Positions 55,370-64,000 of a stretch of 64,000 bases of DNA are shown here, one piece after another. Position 1 is the first letter of the stretch; every line of letters starts with the position of its first letter. The notes beneath the pieces were generated by a model. The model was not told the origin of the DNA. It searched no databases and saw only the letters and a list, made by a program, of their open reading frames with translations. This DNA comes from Legionella parisiensis (GTDB lineage: Bacteria > Pseudomonadota > Gammaproteobacteria > Legionellales > Legionellaceae): assembly GCF_001467945.1 (NCBI RefSeq), contig NZ_LNYQ01000013.1, positions 1,897,920-1,961,919 on the forward strand, read 5' to 3'. Both the position numbers and the translations under genes were made by a program.

Positions 55370-57088
55370 ATGCTTGATTTTAAATTGCTGCGTGATCCTC
55401 AAACAGGAGAACAATACATTGAAACTTCTCTTTGCGGTAAACCACTCCTAACGACTCCTCAATTGAACAAAGGCACAGCATTCACAAACGAAGAAAGAAA
55501 AGAGTTTGGTCTGTTGGGAAAACTGCCCCATCGCGTTGAAACACTGGATGAACAAGTCAAACGCGCTTATCTACAATATTCCAGTTATACAACTCGTCTA
55601 CAACAAAATATTTATTTAAATAATTTGCACGATAAAAATCAAATTTTATTCTACAAATTAATCAACCGCCACTTAGGTGAAATGTTACCTACAATATATA
55701 CTCCTATCGTGGGAACTGCAGTAAAACGTTTCAGTCATGAATACAGACAACCTCGCGGTTTATATATTTCCCATACAGATAAAAATCAAATAGAAGAAAT
55801 ATTAAAAAATCGTTCTAACCCAGAAATCGATGTGATTGTCGTTACTGATGGAGAAGGCGTCTTGGGTATAGGTGACCAAGGAATTGGAGGAATGGACATT
55901 CCTGTGGCCAAATTAATGGTTTATTGTTTATGCGGAGGCATTGAGCCGACTCGCACCTTGCCTATATTTCTTGATGTAGGTACAAATAATCAAGAGTTAC
56001 TCAATGATCCTATGTACTTAGGTTGTCGCCATCCACGCATTAGTCCAGCTGCATATGACGATTTTATCTCTACTTTCGTTCATGAAATTCACAAACAATT
56101 CCCCAATGCATTTTTACATTGGGAAGATTTTGGCCGTGGTAATGCCCGGCGTATTCTGGAAAAATTCCAAGATCAATTATGTACCTTTAATGATGACATT
56201 CAAGGTACTGGCGCTGTGACCTTGTCAGCTTTATTAGCAGCCTGTGATGTAACAGGTTCAAAAGTGCATGAACAACGAATTGTTGTTTTTGGTGCTGGTT
56301 CTGCAGGGACTGGTATAAGCGATCAAATTATTGATGCAATGGTGCGTGAGGGAATTAGTCCCGCCGAAGCGTATCAACGTTTTTGGTTGATTGACCGTCA
56401 AGGCTTGTTACTTAGCACTGACCCAGAGCTTACTGAAGCACAAAAACCTTATGCGCGAGATCCCAAAGAGATATACAAATGGACCATCAATGAAAAACAG
56501 CATCCTTCACTTACTGATACTGTAAGACATGTAAAACCTACTGTTCTTATAGGTTGCTCAGCTCAACCAGGAGCATTCTCTCAAGACATCATCGAAACCA
56601 TGTCTGTTAATTGTGAGCGTCCTATTATTTTCCCATTGTCTAATCCAGATGAAAAATGCGAGGCTAAACCAGCAGATATCCTAACTTGGAGCCAGGGAAG
56701 AGCTTTAATTGCTACAGGTACAGCCTTTCCGGCAGTTGAATATCATAATCGTATGGTACAAATTGCCCAATGTAATAATGCATTGGTCTTTCCTGGTATA
56801 GGACTAGGAGTCCTCGCAGTTAATGCAACAAAATTAACTGAAGATATGATCCTGGCTGCAGCACATGCTTTATGCCAGTTCGCTCCCAGCAAAAAAGAAA
56901 GTTACTTACCTTTATTGCCCTCTTTGGATGATGCGCAAACTGTTGCCAAGGAAATTGCGGTCGCCGTAGCACGCTGTGCTATTGATTCAGGACTAGCGCA
57001 AAAAAATCATGATGCTGATTTGGAAAAACTGGTAGAAGATATGTTTTGGGAACCTAGATATTTACCATTTAAATTTAAAAAATCATGA
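55370..57088 (+). CDS. maeA: NAD-dependent malic enzyme
   Basis: Malic enzyme of 572 residues converting malate to pyruvate. The long form with EMLPTIYTPIVGTAVKRFSH and VTDGEGVLGIGDQGIGGMDI is the MaeA/SfcA type. Metal and substrate residues lie in HWEDFGRGNARRIL and FNDDIQGTGAV, and the NAD-binding Rossmann motif is VFGAGSAGTGI. GAGATAACT precedes the ATG. It is divergent from the surE operon. Confidence 0.97.
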   Translation: MLDFKLLRDPQTGEQYIETSLCGKPLLTTPQLNKGTAFTNEERKEFGLLGKLPHRVETLDEQVKRAYLQYSSYTTRLQQNIYLNNLHDKNQILFYKLINRHLGEMLPTIYTPIVGTAVKRFSHEYRQPRGLYISHTDKNQIEEILKNRSNPEIDVIVVTDGEGVLGIGDQGIGGMDIPVAKLMVYCLCGGIEPTRTLPIFLDVGTNNQELLNDPMYLGCRHPRISPAAYDDFISTFVHEIHKQFPNAFLHWEDFGRGNARRILEKFQDQLCTFNDDIQGTGAVTLSALLAACDVTGSKVHEQRIVVFGAGSAGTGISDQIIDAMVREGISPAEAYQRFWLIDRQGLLLSTDPELTEAQKPYARDPKEIYKWTINEKQHPSLTDTVRHVKPTVLIGCSAQPGAFSQDIIETMSVNCERPIIFPLSNPDEKCEAKPADILTWSQGRALIATGTAFPAVEYHNRMVQIAQCNNALVFPGIGLGVLAVNATKLTEDMILAAAHALCQFAPSKKESYLPLLPSLDDAQTVAKEIAVAVARCAIDSGLAQKNHDADLEKLVEDMFWEPRYLPFKFKKS

Positions 57089-57203
57089 TGAATGTATAGG
57101 TATGGCTCAAGTCCCGCGTAAATGCTTATTTTAACGGGGGATTTGGGTGCAGGGAAGGCTCAATACGACTAAGCCTGGTTGGGTTGAGCTCTTAACACTA
57201 ATT

Positions 57204-57578
57204 CTAATTGTTATCCGCTTTTATGAAATTCACTTTAATACTTTTCAAGGTTGCTGTATCAGGTTCCCAAGAGCGGGCATATTTAAATACAATTACCGTA
57301 TTTTCTGGATAGCTTTTTCTTTTCTCTAACCCAAAGGTGAAATGCATTTGCCCACCAGCTCCGATAAGATCAGTCTTCGGTCGTTCATAAGTACTACTTC
57401 GGAGTGTTAATAAATTTTTATCAAAGCGCACAACTGACCATTGAAATCCTGTAGTCGGATTTGCAGGTAAGGTCACAACAAAACTTGGTTCATCCAAATT
57501 AACATTCATGGTTAAATTATCATCTGCATAACCCATCATGGAAAAACTAAAAAGCAATAAACCAAATATTGTTTTCAT
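57204..57578 (-). CDS. Chagasin-type protease inhibitor (I42 family)
   Basis: A 124-residue exported protein. After a signal peptide (KTIFGLLLFSFSMMGYA) come the three I42 loops that block papain-like cysteine proteases: NPTTGFQW, the GAGG in LIGAGGQMHF, and RSWEPD in place of RPWxP. Bacterial I42 proteins are thought to control endogenous or host cysteine proteases. The ATG at 57578 has AAGGAG at ideal spacing; the longer frame begins with TTG. It is convergent with maeA. Confidence 0.85.
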   Translation of the reverse strand: MKTIFGLLLFSFSMMGYADDNLTMNVNLDEPSFVVTLPANPTTGFQWSVVRFDKNLLTLRSSTYERPKTDLIGAGGQMHFTFGLEKRKSYPENTVIVFKYARSWEPDTATLKSIKVNFIKADNN

Positions 57579-57685
57579 TAACAAACTCCTTTTAAATATC
57601 TACACTCAGTTTAGCTTATTTTGTTAAATTCTGTTACTTCTTTTATCTTACTTATATTCAGAAAATCAAAAAAATTCTTCGATAA

Positions 57686-57704
57686 AATAATGATAATCGG
57701 CCCC
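57686..57704. promoter_or_regulatory. Partial Fur-like site
   Basis: The left part AATAATGATAATC agrees with the Fur consensus at 12 contiguous positions, but the right half (GGCCCC) does not. It lies between the divergent inhibitor and membrane-protein genes. Confidence 0.25.
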
Positions 57705-57784
57705 TGATTTAAATAGAGTTAACTATTTGACTCTATTAATTAATTTAGATACTCTGCACAAAGATGAATCATTAAGAGGATTTT

Positions 57785-58288
57785 ATGTTAAACTTAATTG
57801 GCTGGACTGAAATAAGTGAAATATTGGATTTAAACGATGAAGCACAGGATGAAAATTATCTTTCAGGAATCATTGAACGAACAGTCAGCAAATATCGAGA
57901 ACGCCCCGGTTTTTTCGCTCCCTACCAAAATAGCCAGGAATTTACAGGCGGATTACTAGCCCCAATATGGTATCCTGCTGCAACAGCTATAGGAACGGCA
58001 TTTATGGCATTTACTGTGCTTATGGCTGCGTGTTACTTTGTTGGGTTCACGTTACTTGGACTTTTATCAATTATTATGATGAATGCTGAATATCGTAATA
58101 CAGCACTGGAAGGGGTTGCTAACAGCCTTGCGCTAATAGGTTTAACGCTCCTTGGAACTGTTGCAGGAGCTTTACTAGCTGTTTTTAGTTTTCCACACAG
58201 CATTGCTTCGCTATTTACTCGTTCAGCGGCCACAGTTGTTTCTGCTACAACGGATTGTTGTGAAAATGATTATCAATATTCAATTTAA
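57785..58288 (+). CDS. Small membrane protein of unknown function
   Basis: A 167-residue protein with two or three hydrophobic helices at about 65-97 and 113-140 (AFMAFTVLMAACYFVGFTLL and LALIGLTLLGTVAGALLAVF). Its acidic N-terminal 55 residues are likely cytosolic or exported, and the Cys-containing tail (TTDCCENDYQYSI) is unusual. I do not recognise a family. AAGAGGA precedes the ATG. It may be Legionella-specific. A Rho-independent hairpin follows at 58335. Confidence 0.55.
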   Translation: MLNLIGWTEISEILDLNDEAQDENYLSGIIERTVSKYRERPGFFAPYQNSQEFTGGLLAPIWYPAATAIGTAFMAFTVLMAACYFVGFTLLGLLSIIMMNAEYRNTALEGVANSLALIGLTLLGTVAGALLAVFSFPHSIASLFTRSAATVVSATTDCCENDYQYSI

Positions 58289-58334
58289 TTGTTAGATTGA
58301 TACAGCCTGAGTGAAATATAACAAACCTTAAAAT

Positions 58335-58362
58335 GCGGAATTACTCTCTAGATTCCGCTTTT
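58335..58362 (+). terminator. Intrinsic terminator after the small membrane gene
   Basis: GCGGAAT (58335-58341) pairs with ATTCCGC (58352-58358) over a 10-base loop, followed by TTTT. Confidence 0.7.
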
Positions 58363-58466
58363 CTTCGCCTATTCTGCAATGCGTATTAATTTTCAATATA
58401 AATCTTGATATTAAAGCATAGAAAAGCGATTATTTTATCTTTTTATAATCACAGTTAGGAGCGCGT

Positions 58467-60095
58467 GTGGAACACGAAACCATGGAATTTGATGTAATCA
58501 TCGTCGGTGCAGGTCCGGCGGGGTTATCTGCCGCGATTAAATTAAAGCAGCTCGCATTAGCTGCGCAAAAAGAATTATCCGTTTGCATTCTGGAAAAAGG
58601 GGCTCAAGTTGGAGCACATATTCTCTCTGGAGCTGTTCTAGAACCTAGAAGTCTTAAAGAGTTACTTCCTGATACTTGGCAAGAAGCACCTCTCAATACA
58701 TCAGTAACCGAAGATCGTTTTTATTTTCTAACCTCAAAAAACTCCTATAAGCTCCCTACGCCAAAGCCCATGCATAATGAAGGAAATTATATTATTAGCT
58801 TAGGTGAACTTTGCATGTTTCTTGCACAACAGGCTGAGTCCCTAGGGTGTGAAATCTATCCTGGTTTTGCTGCAGCTAGAGCCCTTTATAACGATCACAA
58901 TCAAGTAATCGGTGTCGCAACCGGAAGTGTAGGCCTCGACAAAAACAAAGAGAAAACAAACAATTATCAAGCTGGTATGCATCTTCTTGCGAAACAGACT
59001 TTATTTGCAGAAGGATGTCGTGGACAGCTTAGTCAGAGTCTGATGGCACATTACCACTTAAGGGATAAAGCGAATCCACAAACTTATGGTCTTGGAATAA
59101 AAGAAATATGGCAGGTTAAGGAAGAACAACATAAGCCCGGACTAGTTATTCATACCGTAGGCTGGCCAATGGATCACATGACCTATGGTGGTTCATTCAT
59201 ATATCATCTGTCAAAACAACGCGTTGCTATTGGTTTTGTAGTCGGTTTGGATTATAAAAATCCATGGTTGAATCCTTTTGCGGAATTCCAGCGCTTTAAA
59301 ACACACCCACTAGTTCAACCTACTTTAACTGGAGGTGAACGAATCAGTTATGGGGCGCGAGCCCTTAATGAGGGGGGATGGCAATCCTTACCAAAACTAA
59401 CTTTTCCAGGCGGTGCATTAATTGGTGATGCTGCAGGTTTTCTTAACGTACCTAAAATCAAAGGAATACATATGGCAATGCAGTCAGGCATGCTTGCAGC
59501 AGAAGCATGCTTTGATGCCTTGCAACAAGAAAACCCTGCACCATTTGAATTGACTGATTATCCAGAAAAAATCAAAAATTCCTGGCTGGAAAAGGAGCTC
59601 TATGCTGTACGCAATATAAGGCCAGGATTTAAATACGGCCTAATTCCAGGCTTAATCAATGCAGCTTTTGAAACATACATTACCCGCGGACATTCTCCAT
59701 GGACTTTAACTAATCATGCTGACCACAATACTTTAATTCCAGCAAATGAAGCAAAAAAAATAGATTATCCTAAGCCCGATGGGGTACTTACTTTTGATAG
59801 ACTTTCATCTGTTTTTTTATCAAATACGTATCATGAGGAAAATCAACCCTGCCATCTCGTATTGAAAAAGCCTCAATTGGCAATAGATGTCAATTTAAAA
59901 ACTTATGCATTCCCAGAAGGTCGATATTGTCCTGCTGGCGTATATGAAATAATTGAAGAAGAAAAAGGCCCTAAATTACAAATTAATGCCCAAAACTGTG
60001 TCCACTGTAAAACCTGCGACATCAAAGATCCTCGACAAAATATAGTGTGGCATGCACCAGAGGGTGGTGGTGGACCAAATTATTCTGAAATGTAA
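58467..60095 (+). CDS. Electron-transfer flavoprotein:ubiquinone oxidoreductase
   Basis: Membrane-associated enzyme of 542 residues passing electrons from ETF to the quinone pool during fatty- and amino-acid oxidation. The FAD-binding motif is VIIVGAGPAGLSAAIKL near the N-terminus. The 4Fe-4S ligands are in YCPAGVYE and CVHCKTCDIKDP, and the ending GGGGPNYSEM is typical. The start is GTG at 58467 with TTAGGAG 5 bases upstream; an ATG 5 codons in is the alternative. The ETF alpha and beta genes are not in the window. Confidence 0.95.
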   Translation: MEHETMEFDVIIVGAGPAGLSAAIKLKQLALAAQKELSVCILEKGAQVGAHILSGAVLEPRSLKELLPDTWQEAPLNTSVTEDRFYFLTSKNSYKLPTPKPMHNEGNYIISLGELCMFLAQQAESLGCEIYPGFAAARALYNDHNQVIGVATGSVGLDKNKEKTNNYQAGMHLLAKQTLFAEGCRGQLSQSLMAHYHLRDKANPQTYGLGIKEIWQVKEEQHKPGLVIHTVGWPMDHMTYGGSFIYHLSKQRVAIGFVVGLDYKNPWLNPFAEFQRFKTHPLVQPTLTGGERISYGARALNEGGWQSLPKLTFPGGALIGDAAGFLNVPKIKGIHMAMQSGMLAAEACFDALQQENPAPFELTDYPEKIKNSWLEKELYAVRNIRPGFKYGLIPGLINAAFETYITRGHSPWTLTNHADHNTLIPANEAKKIDYPKPDGVLTFDRLSSVFLSNTYHEENQPCHLVLKKPQLAIDVNLKTYAFPEGRYCPAGVYEIIEEEKGPKLQINAQNCVHCKTCDIKDPRQNIVWHAPEGGGGPNYSEM

Positions 60096-60120
60096 GCTGG
60101 CATATGTATAGATTCATGAT

Positions 60121-60170
60121 TGAAACAGAGCACCCTGGGTGCTGGATGAATTAATTCATGCTCTGTTTCA
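60121..60170. terminator. Bidirectional hairpin between ETF-QO and pdxH
   Basis: TGAAACAGAGC (60121-60131) is a perfect inverted copy of GCTCTGTTTCA (60160-60170). The loop contains the perfect palindrome ATGAATTAATTCAT. It separates two convergent genes. Confidence 0.6.
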
Positions 60171-60233
60171 CCCAACTTATGAACATTTTCTACCTAAGAA
60201 TATCTAATAAATTGAATTAGCAATGATTTCCCT

Positions 60234-60818
60234 CTAGGGTGACAAGCGTTGCAAATACCATGCATTATTCTGTAAAACATATTCCCAAACATCGGATAGC
60301 TCGTCCTGTCGGTATGAATAGAATATCATATGCTCAGGTTGAATACGAAAACCACAATAATCGGGGCTTAAAGGGATTGGTTTATTTACAAATGAATCCT
60401 CAATTTTTTGGCGCTTTTCCTCAAGAATTTTTTTACTATCAATAACTTGCATGGACGTAGGTGCATAACTTAAAAAACGAATTTGCGCCCATTGAGGATA
60501 GCTGTCCCAATAGTTTTGATTCTCAGCATGATTTAGAAATTGGGCTTTACCTTCTATAATCACTTCTCGTTGTAACAGTTCCAGCCAAAACACGAGACTT
60601 ACATGGGAATTGTTTGTTAATTCGCTTACTTTGCGAGTACCTTTTTGAGTAAAAAATAAAATTCCTTCATTTGAAATTTCACGAATAGCGACAACACGGC
60701 TATGCGGCGCACCATCTAATGAAATAGAGGATAAAACCGCGTGATTCGGGTTTGGCGCCCCACTCTTTTGCTCTCGCTCCAACCAAAGAATTAGTTCAAT
60801 AATAGGATTTGTTTGCAT
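60234..60818 (-). CDS. pdxH: Pyridoxine/pyridoxamine 5'-phosphate oxidase
   Basis: FMN enzyme of 194 residues for the last step of PLP synthesis and salvage. FMN-site segments are SRVVAIREIS and FFTQKGTRKVSEL, then HVSLVFWLELLQREVIIEG. The C-terminal dimer-interface motif ends AWYLQRLSP. It is about 20 residues shorter at the N-terminus than E. coli PdxH, which fits loss of the flexible leader. Some substrate residues differ, so a related PNPOx-like enzyme is possible. Confidence 0.85.
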   Translation of the reverse strand: MQTNPIIELILWLEREQKSGAPNPNHAVLSSISLDGAPHSRVVAIREISNEGILFFTQKGTRKVSELTNNSHVSLVFWLELLQREVIIEGKAQFLNHAENQNYWDSYPQWAQIRFLSYAPTSMQVIDSKKILEEKRQKIEDSFVNKPIPLSPDYCGFRIQPEHMIFYSYRQDELSDVWEYVLQNNAWYLQRLSP

Positions 60819-60981
60819 TTCCTGTTTTTCCTTGATTTAAAAATTGCAGAATTAATTGTACCTGAAGTTTAGTGGCGTATTCTCCATTGAGAATTAAATC
60901 TGCGCTTTTTCAGCTGTTCATCAAAAAAATAAAGGCCTTGATTCGTCTAAGTAAAATGTTAACTCATCCAAAAGCTCTTTT

Positions 60982-61394
60982 TTATTCTCTTTTTTCTTCT
61001 TTAAAATCACGTAATATCCTTCTACATAGGGAACTATCTAAGGGAACCTCAATATGGATACAGAAATCAATATATTGCCCTGTCTGCTGATGCAAACGCC
61101 CTAAAGGTGCATCAAAAATAATAAATCGAGTTGGTTTTAAAACATCCTGTGTTATCGAATGTACTATTGAATGTCCTGACTTAAGCATCTGTAGTATTTT
61201 AGCAAGCTCACTTAATTCCACTCGCGATAATCTTGTCCGCTTTGATGCCAAGCTACATAGTTTGCTGGAGCGAGTGATATCTCATCAAACTCATCCCAAC
61301 TAATTAGCATAGCTCTTAACTCCTTAGCAAGAGTTTCAGCAAGCGTTGACTTACCAGCACCTGATACCCCACTAATGCCTAGTATTGTTGCCAC
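60982..61394 (-). pseudogene. P-loop (uridine-kinase-like) NTPase, broken by a frameshift
   Basis: The first part runs from a GTG at 61394 (GGAG six bases upstream) with Walker A GVSGAGKSTLAETLA and then WDEFDEISLAPANYVAWHQS, stopping after DYREWN at 61212. The next frame continues the same fold: ELSELAKILQMLKSG, IIFDAPLGRLHQQTGQYIDF and LDSSLCRRILRDF, to 60982. Adding one G at about 61217 (GG to GGG in TGGAATTA) joins them as YREW-ELSELAKIL. The rejoined product would have about 137 residues, resembling small kinases of the uridine-kinase superfamily. It may be decay or a sequence error. Confidence 0.65.
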
Positions 61395-61515
61395 AAGATA
61401 CTCCAATAGCTTTGAATGACTATTAAAATGGTCTTGCTTATTATATTCTAAATTCCTGATTGGTTTGGCATACAGGACGTAAAAAACATTAACTACTCTA
61501 CAGGGAATGGTAAAT

Positions 61516-62672
61516 ATGTTTAACTTGTTCCACTCACAAGGCATAGATGCTTTTAATAGAAGTGAATATGCGCAAGCTAAGAAACTATTTCTCCAAGCAA
61601 TTGCCCAGAATCCTGAGGTCCCAGAAACCTACTTTTTTTTAGGAAAGGCTTGTTTTTTATCTGATGAAAAAAAGATACTATTTTTTATTTAAACCAGTTT
61701 ATTGAATTAACTAAAAGTGTGAAAAAGCAAGAAAACAGATCTCATGCTTTTGATCTTGTAGGACAATGCTATGCTACGGAAAATAAAAATGAAGTGGCAA
61801 TCACATATTACTTTGCTGCAATAGAAAATGACCTTAGTTGTGTTTCAGCGCGACATAATTTGGGGTTAAGTTATATGAGCCTTGCACGTGATCATCTCAA
61901 TTCTCATTTAGAAAATTGTTTTATTTTACTCAAAAATGCTCATATCGCACTCAATTCAGCATTAGAAATATGCGTTAATAATCCGATGCTTTTACAAACA
62001 ACAGCCAGATGGCATGAGCAATATATCGAGCTGCTTAAAAAATTATCCAAAGAGAAAGAGACTCAAGAAGACATAAGCGTGAACTTTATCTGTGCCATTC
62101 ACTATTATCGTGAGGCATTAACACATTGTCAAAAAGAGGATATAGCATTAAAAAAAATAATTACAGAAAATCTTGCTGAGTGTTATGCCCAATTTGGAAA
62201 TCATCTGTACCAAAATGAAGAGTATGAAAAAGCCCAGGAGTTATATAGTTTAGTACTCGAGTCAGATCAAAATCATATACCGGCACTCAATCAAACAGGT
62301 ATGTGTTCCTTCAAACAAGGGATGTACATAGAAGCAAGAAAAAAGTTTACCACAATTCTTAAGCAAACGATTGAGACGCAAGATCAAGCGGATGCTTGGT
62401 TAAAAATAGCCTGTTGTTATCGATTTGAAAAAAATTGGGACGAAGCAGAACGCTCTCTCAGTGAAGCAAGACAATTAACTTCTCAGGCCCCTAGCATCGA
62501 TGAAGAACTCGAGAAGCTAAGACTCGCGAAATCACAAACACTTCTTGCAGAAACAGATCAAGTTTTTTTTGGTCTTAAACAAAATAACATCTCCTCTTCA
62601 TCTCGGAATGAAGATGGTATGCAATTAAATTTGGATATCACACGGGATATGGACTCTAAAATTTATATATAA
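61516..62672 (+). pseudogene. TPR-repeat protein, interrupted by a frameshift in an A-tract
   Basis: The first part, from the ATG at 61516 (AGGGA nine bases upstream; an ATG at 61507 is possible), holds one TPR (GIDAFNRSEYAQAKKLFLQA) and stops at 61692. The next frame continues through KKDTIFYLNQFIELTKSV into further TPRs (FDLVGQCYATENKNEVAITY, ALNQTGMCSFKQGMYIEARK and WLKIACCYRFEKNWDEAE) to 62672. The shift lies in the seven-A run at 61667-61673; eight A would restore one frame of about 386 residues. Function unknown; TPR proteins mediate protein contacts. A shorter product starting at the GTG at 61719 is also possible. Confidence 0.65.
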
Positions 62673-62719
62673 ATTAATGAAGTTCAAGCACTTTTCCAAA
62701 CTAAATGTTCATCTGTAAG

Positions 62720-63328
62720 TTAACTTTTCTGAGCAAGCCAAACGGTTGCCCCGCCGCAATTCGGGTCGCTAACTTTATGCACCAAAACCTGCAAGTGATT
62801 CTTGTTTAAAATAGTTGTGTATTCTTTGGCATCTAGGGAGGCATGATATAAATCATAATCACCATTTTCACCCCAAACTTCTCCTGCCTCAGGCCCCGAA
62901 GTAAAAAGTAACAACCCCTTGGGTTTAACTAAGGAAGAAAATAAACTCAACGCACTTCTTTGATCAGCTTGTGGTAAATGAAAAAAACTGTGCCATGCAA
63001 TAACAATATCAAACTGAACAAGAAATTTCATCGTTCGCATGTCTTCTATAATCCAGTGTGCATTTGGAAAGTTTTGTTTGCAACGCTCTATCATTTTTGT
63101 ACTGGCATCAACACCGGTTATGTCATATCCCGCTTGAATAAAAAATTTTGCAATAGGTTCTCCAGTACCACACCCAATATCCAGCACACTCCCACCATGA
63201 GGAAAATGTTTTTTTATTTGATACAAATAAAATTGCTCCATATGGAGCTCTTTATTACGATGAACATCAAACCAATCAATTAGTTCATCATAAGCTTCAT
63301 AGACTTTATTTTTATTTGATTTTTTCAT
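62720..63328 (-). CDS. Class I SAM-dependent methyltransferase
   Basis: A 202-residue cytosolic methyltransferase. Motif I is SVLDIGCGTGEPIAKFF, motif II GYDITGVDASTKMIERC, and post-motif FDIVIAWHSFFHLPQADQ contains the family Trp-His. The substrate cannot be inferred; small-molecule methylases of this type act on lipids, quinones or polyketides. It begins with ATG at 63328 and has no clear operon partner. Confidence 0.88.
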   Translation of the reverse strand: MKKSNKNKVYEAYDELIDWFDVHRNKELHMEQFYLYQIKKHFPHGGSVLDIGCGTGEPIAKFFIQAGYDITGVDASTKMIERCKQNFPNAHWIIEDMRTMKFLVQFDIVIAWHSFFHLPQADQRSALSLFSSLVKPKGLLLFTSGPEAGEVWGENGDYDLYHASLDAKEYTTILNKNHLQVLVHKVSDPNCGGATVWLAQKS

Positions 63329-63488
63329 GATTAATCTATATTAAAATTGAAATAGCTGGATAAACATATGAAAATAATTCATAGAACCACCCACCTACCA
63401 AGGCTGAATTCGATCGCAACAAGTAGCTCTTTTGCAGTCAATCTTTATCACGGTCATATAGAAATAGAATCCTTCTTACATGGATTTG

Positions 63489-64000
63489 CTACCTGTTTTG
63501 AAAGGGGTTGCCGAGACGATTGTTTTCTTCTTCCTCTTCTTTCGGAAGGATTTCTTTAAGTGCAGATTTATATTGTTCTATAGACTTGGATAATTTTATA
63601 TCCTGAACAATGCCCACTTTATCCGGCAACGTTGCATCGGATGTTATATTGGCAATTAAAGTCACAAAAAACTTCACAGCACTAGCCAAAGCTTGCCATA
63701 CTGAAGAAGAACTCCCCATTGCCTCATAAGAAAGACTAATTAAGTCCTTATTAATTTTTTCAATTTCTTCAATTTCCCCTGCCTGCAACAAAATCAGGCT
63801 ATTGTAACACTGCGCAATGATATGAGTCAGTGTATCCAATTTCTTTCGATCCAGATTTTTTAATGCGGTTCCATTACTATGCTCAGCAATTGCATCAAGC
63901 AGTTTTAATATTTTCTCGATTGCTGTTCCAAGCTGAGGGTACTTATCCGTTCTCTGAGCCAATGCAGCTGAAAAAAGAATATAATGATCTTGATACGCTT
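63489..64000 (-). CDS. Hypothetical protein, 5' end outside window
   Basis: The frame is open to the window edge (AYQDHYILFSAALAQRTDK and on), so the TTG at 63962 is not the start. The visible 170 residues are helical, with one hydrophobic part (SSVWQALASAVKFFVTLIAN) and a C-terminal acidic block (LPKEEEEENNRLGNPFQNR). Such a block near the C-terminus resembles E-block Dot/Icm signals. I do not recognise a family. Confidence 0.5.
   Translation of the reverse strand, partial: AYQDHYILFSAALAQRTDKYPQLGTAIEKILKLLDAIAEHSNGTALKNLDRKKLDTLTHIIAQCYNSLILLQAGEIEEIEKINKDLISLSYEAMGSSSSVWQALASAVKFFVTLIANITSDATLPDKVGIVQDIKLSKSIEQYKSALKEILPKEEEEENNRLGNPFQNR

Noticed and set aside
61212..61544. Intact 110-residue protein ending at 61212
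   Set aside because: The kinase fold continues in the next frame directly after the stop, and the first 50 residues before 61394 do not resemble a kinase start.

Overview
The window looks like a chromosomal segment of a Legionella species. It is AT-rich. It carries the lspDE pair of the type II secretion system, a PmrA/PmrB two-component system encoded behind a septation gene, the yebC-ruvC-ruvA, hmgA and nlpD-rpoS blocks, and several proteins with eukaryotic-like or effector-like features (F-box, ankyrin repeats, cysteine-protease-like domains). The exact species cannot be named from the sequence. No CRISPR array, insertion sequence, rRNA, prophage or integrase was seen. There is one tRNA gene, elongator tRNA-Met.

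Layout. 1-6866 holds a partial L,D-transpeptidase, an MFS transporter and the tight set miaB-rluD-pgeF-degQ. 6969-16775 is the accessory part: an F-box-like membrane protein, tRNA-Met, a kinase-like/acetyltransferase fusion, two adjacent effector candidates, an AzgA-type purine permease, a DHFR-fold reductase and a histidine-rich protein behind a good Fur box. 17038-20924 is lspD (with an N-terminal SPOR domain) and lspE. 21201-25389 is a three-gene EmrAB-TolC-type efflux operon. 25505-33670 lies on the minus strand: a secreted protein of unknown function, cysS, glnS and the overlapping truA-trpF-trpB-trpA operon. 34100-37426 has an outer-membrane barrel gene and fimV, whose product carries a long Pro/Glu/Lys hexapeptide array.

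37802-40412 is the most unusual locus. Two paralogous small membrane proteins flank a 600-residue protein that joins a ferritin-like diiron domain to an E2-type acyltransferase domain. 40566-44918 has folD, rlmJ, gloB and mltD. 45121-47758 is ispZ-pmrA-pmrB. 47958-49818 is yebC-ruvC-ruvA. The rest is hmgA, a VirK-family protein, rpoS, nlpD, surE, a lipoprotein, maeA, a chagasin-type inhibitor, a small membrane protein, ETF-ubiquinone oxidoreductase and pdxH. It ends with two genes broken by single-base shifts (a P-loop kinase and a TPR protein), a methyltransferase and the 3' part of a gene that runs off the window.

How the parts connect. PmrAB and RpoS are global regulators that in Legionella control Dot/Icm effectors and transmissive-phase traits, and the accessory part holds several effector candidates. 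MltD, NlpD, the L,D-transpeptidase, FimV and DegQ serve the cell envelope. Two structural themes recur between genes: a roughly 140-base imperfect palindrome (two full copies, one half copy, one miniature) and hairpins built on CCTGGG or CCCGGG stems, two of which have T-tracts placed to terminate cysS and rpoS. Three genes show apparent single-base shifts, each beside a short homopolymer. These may be real decay or sequence errors.
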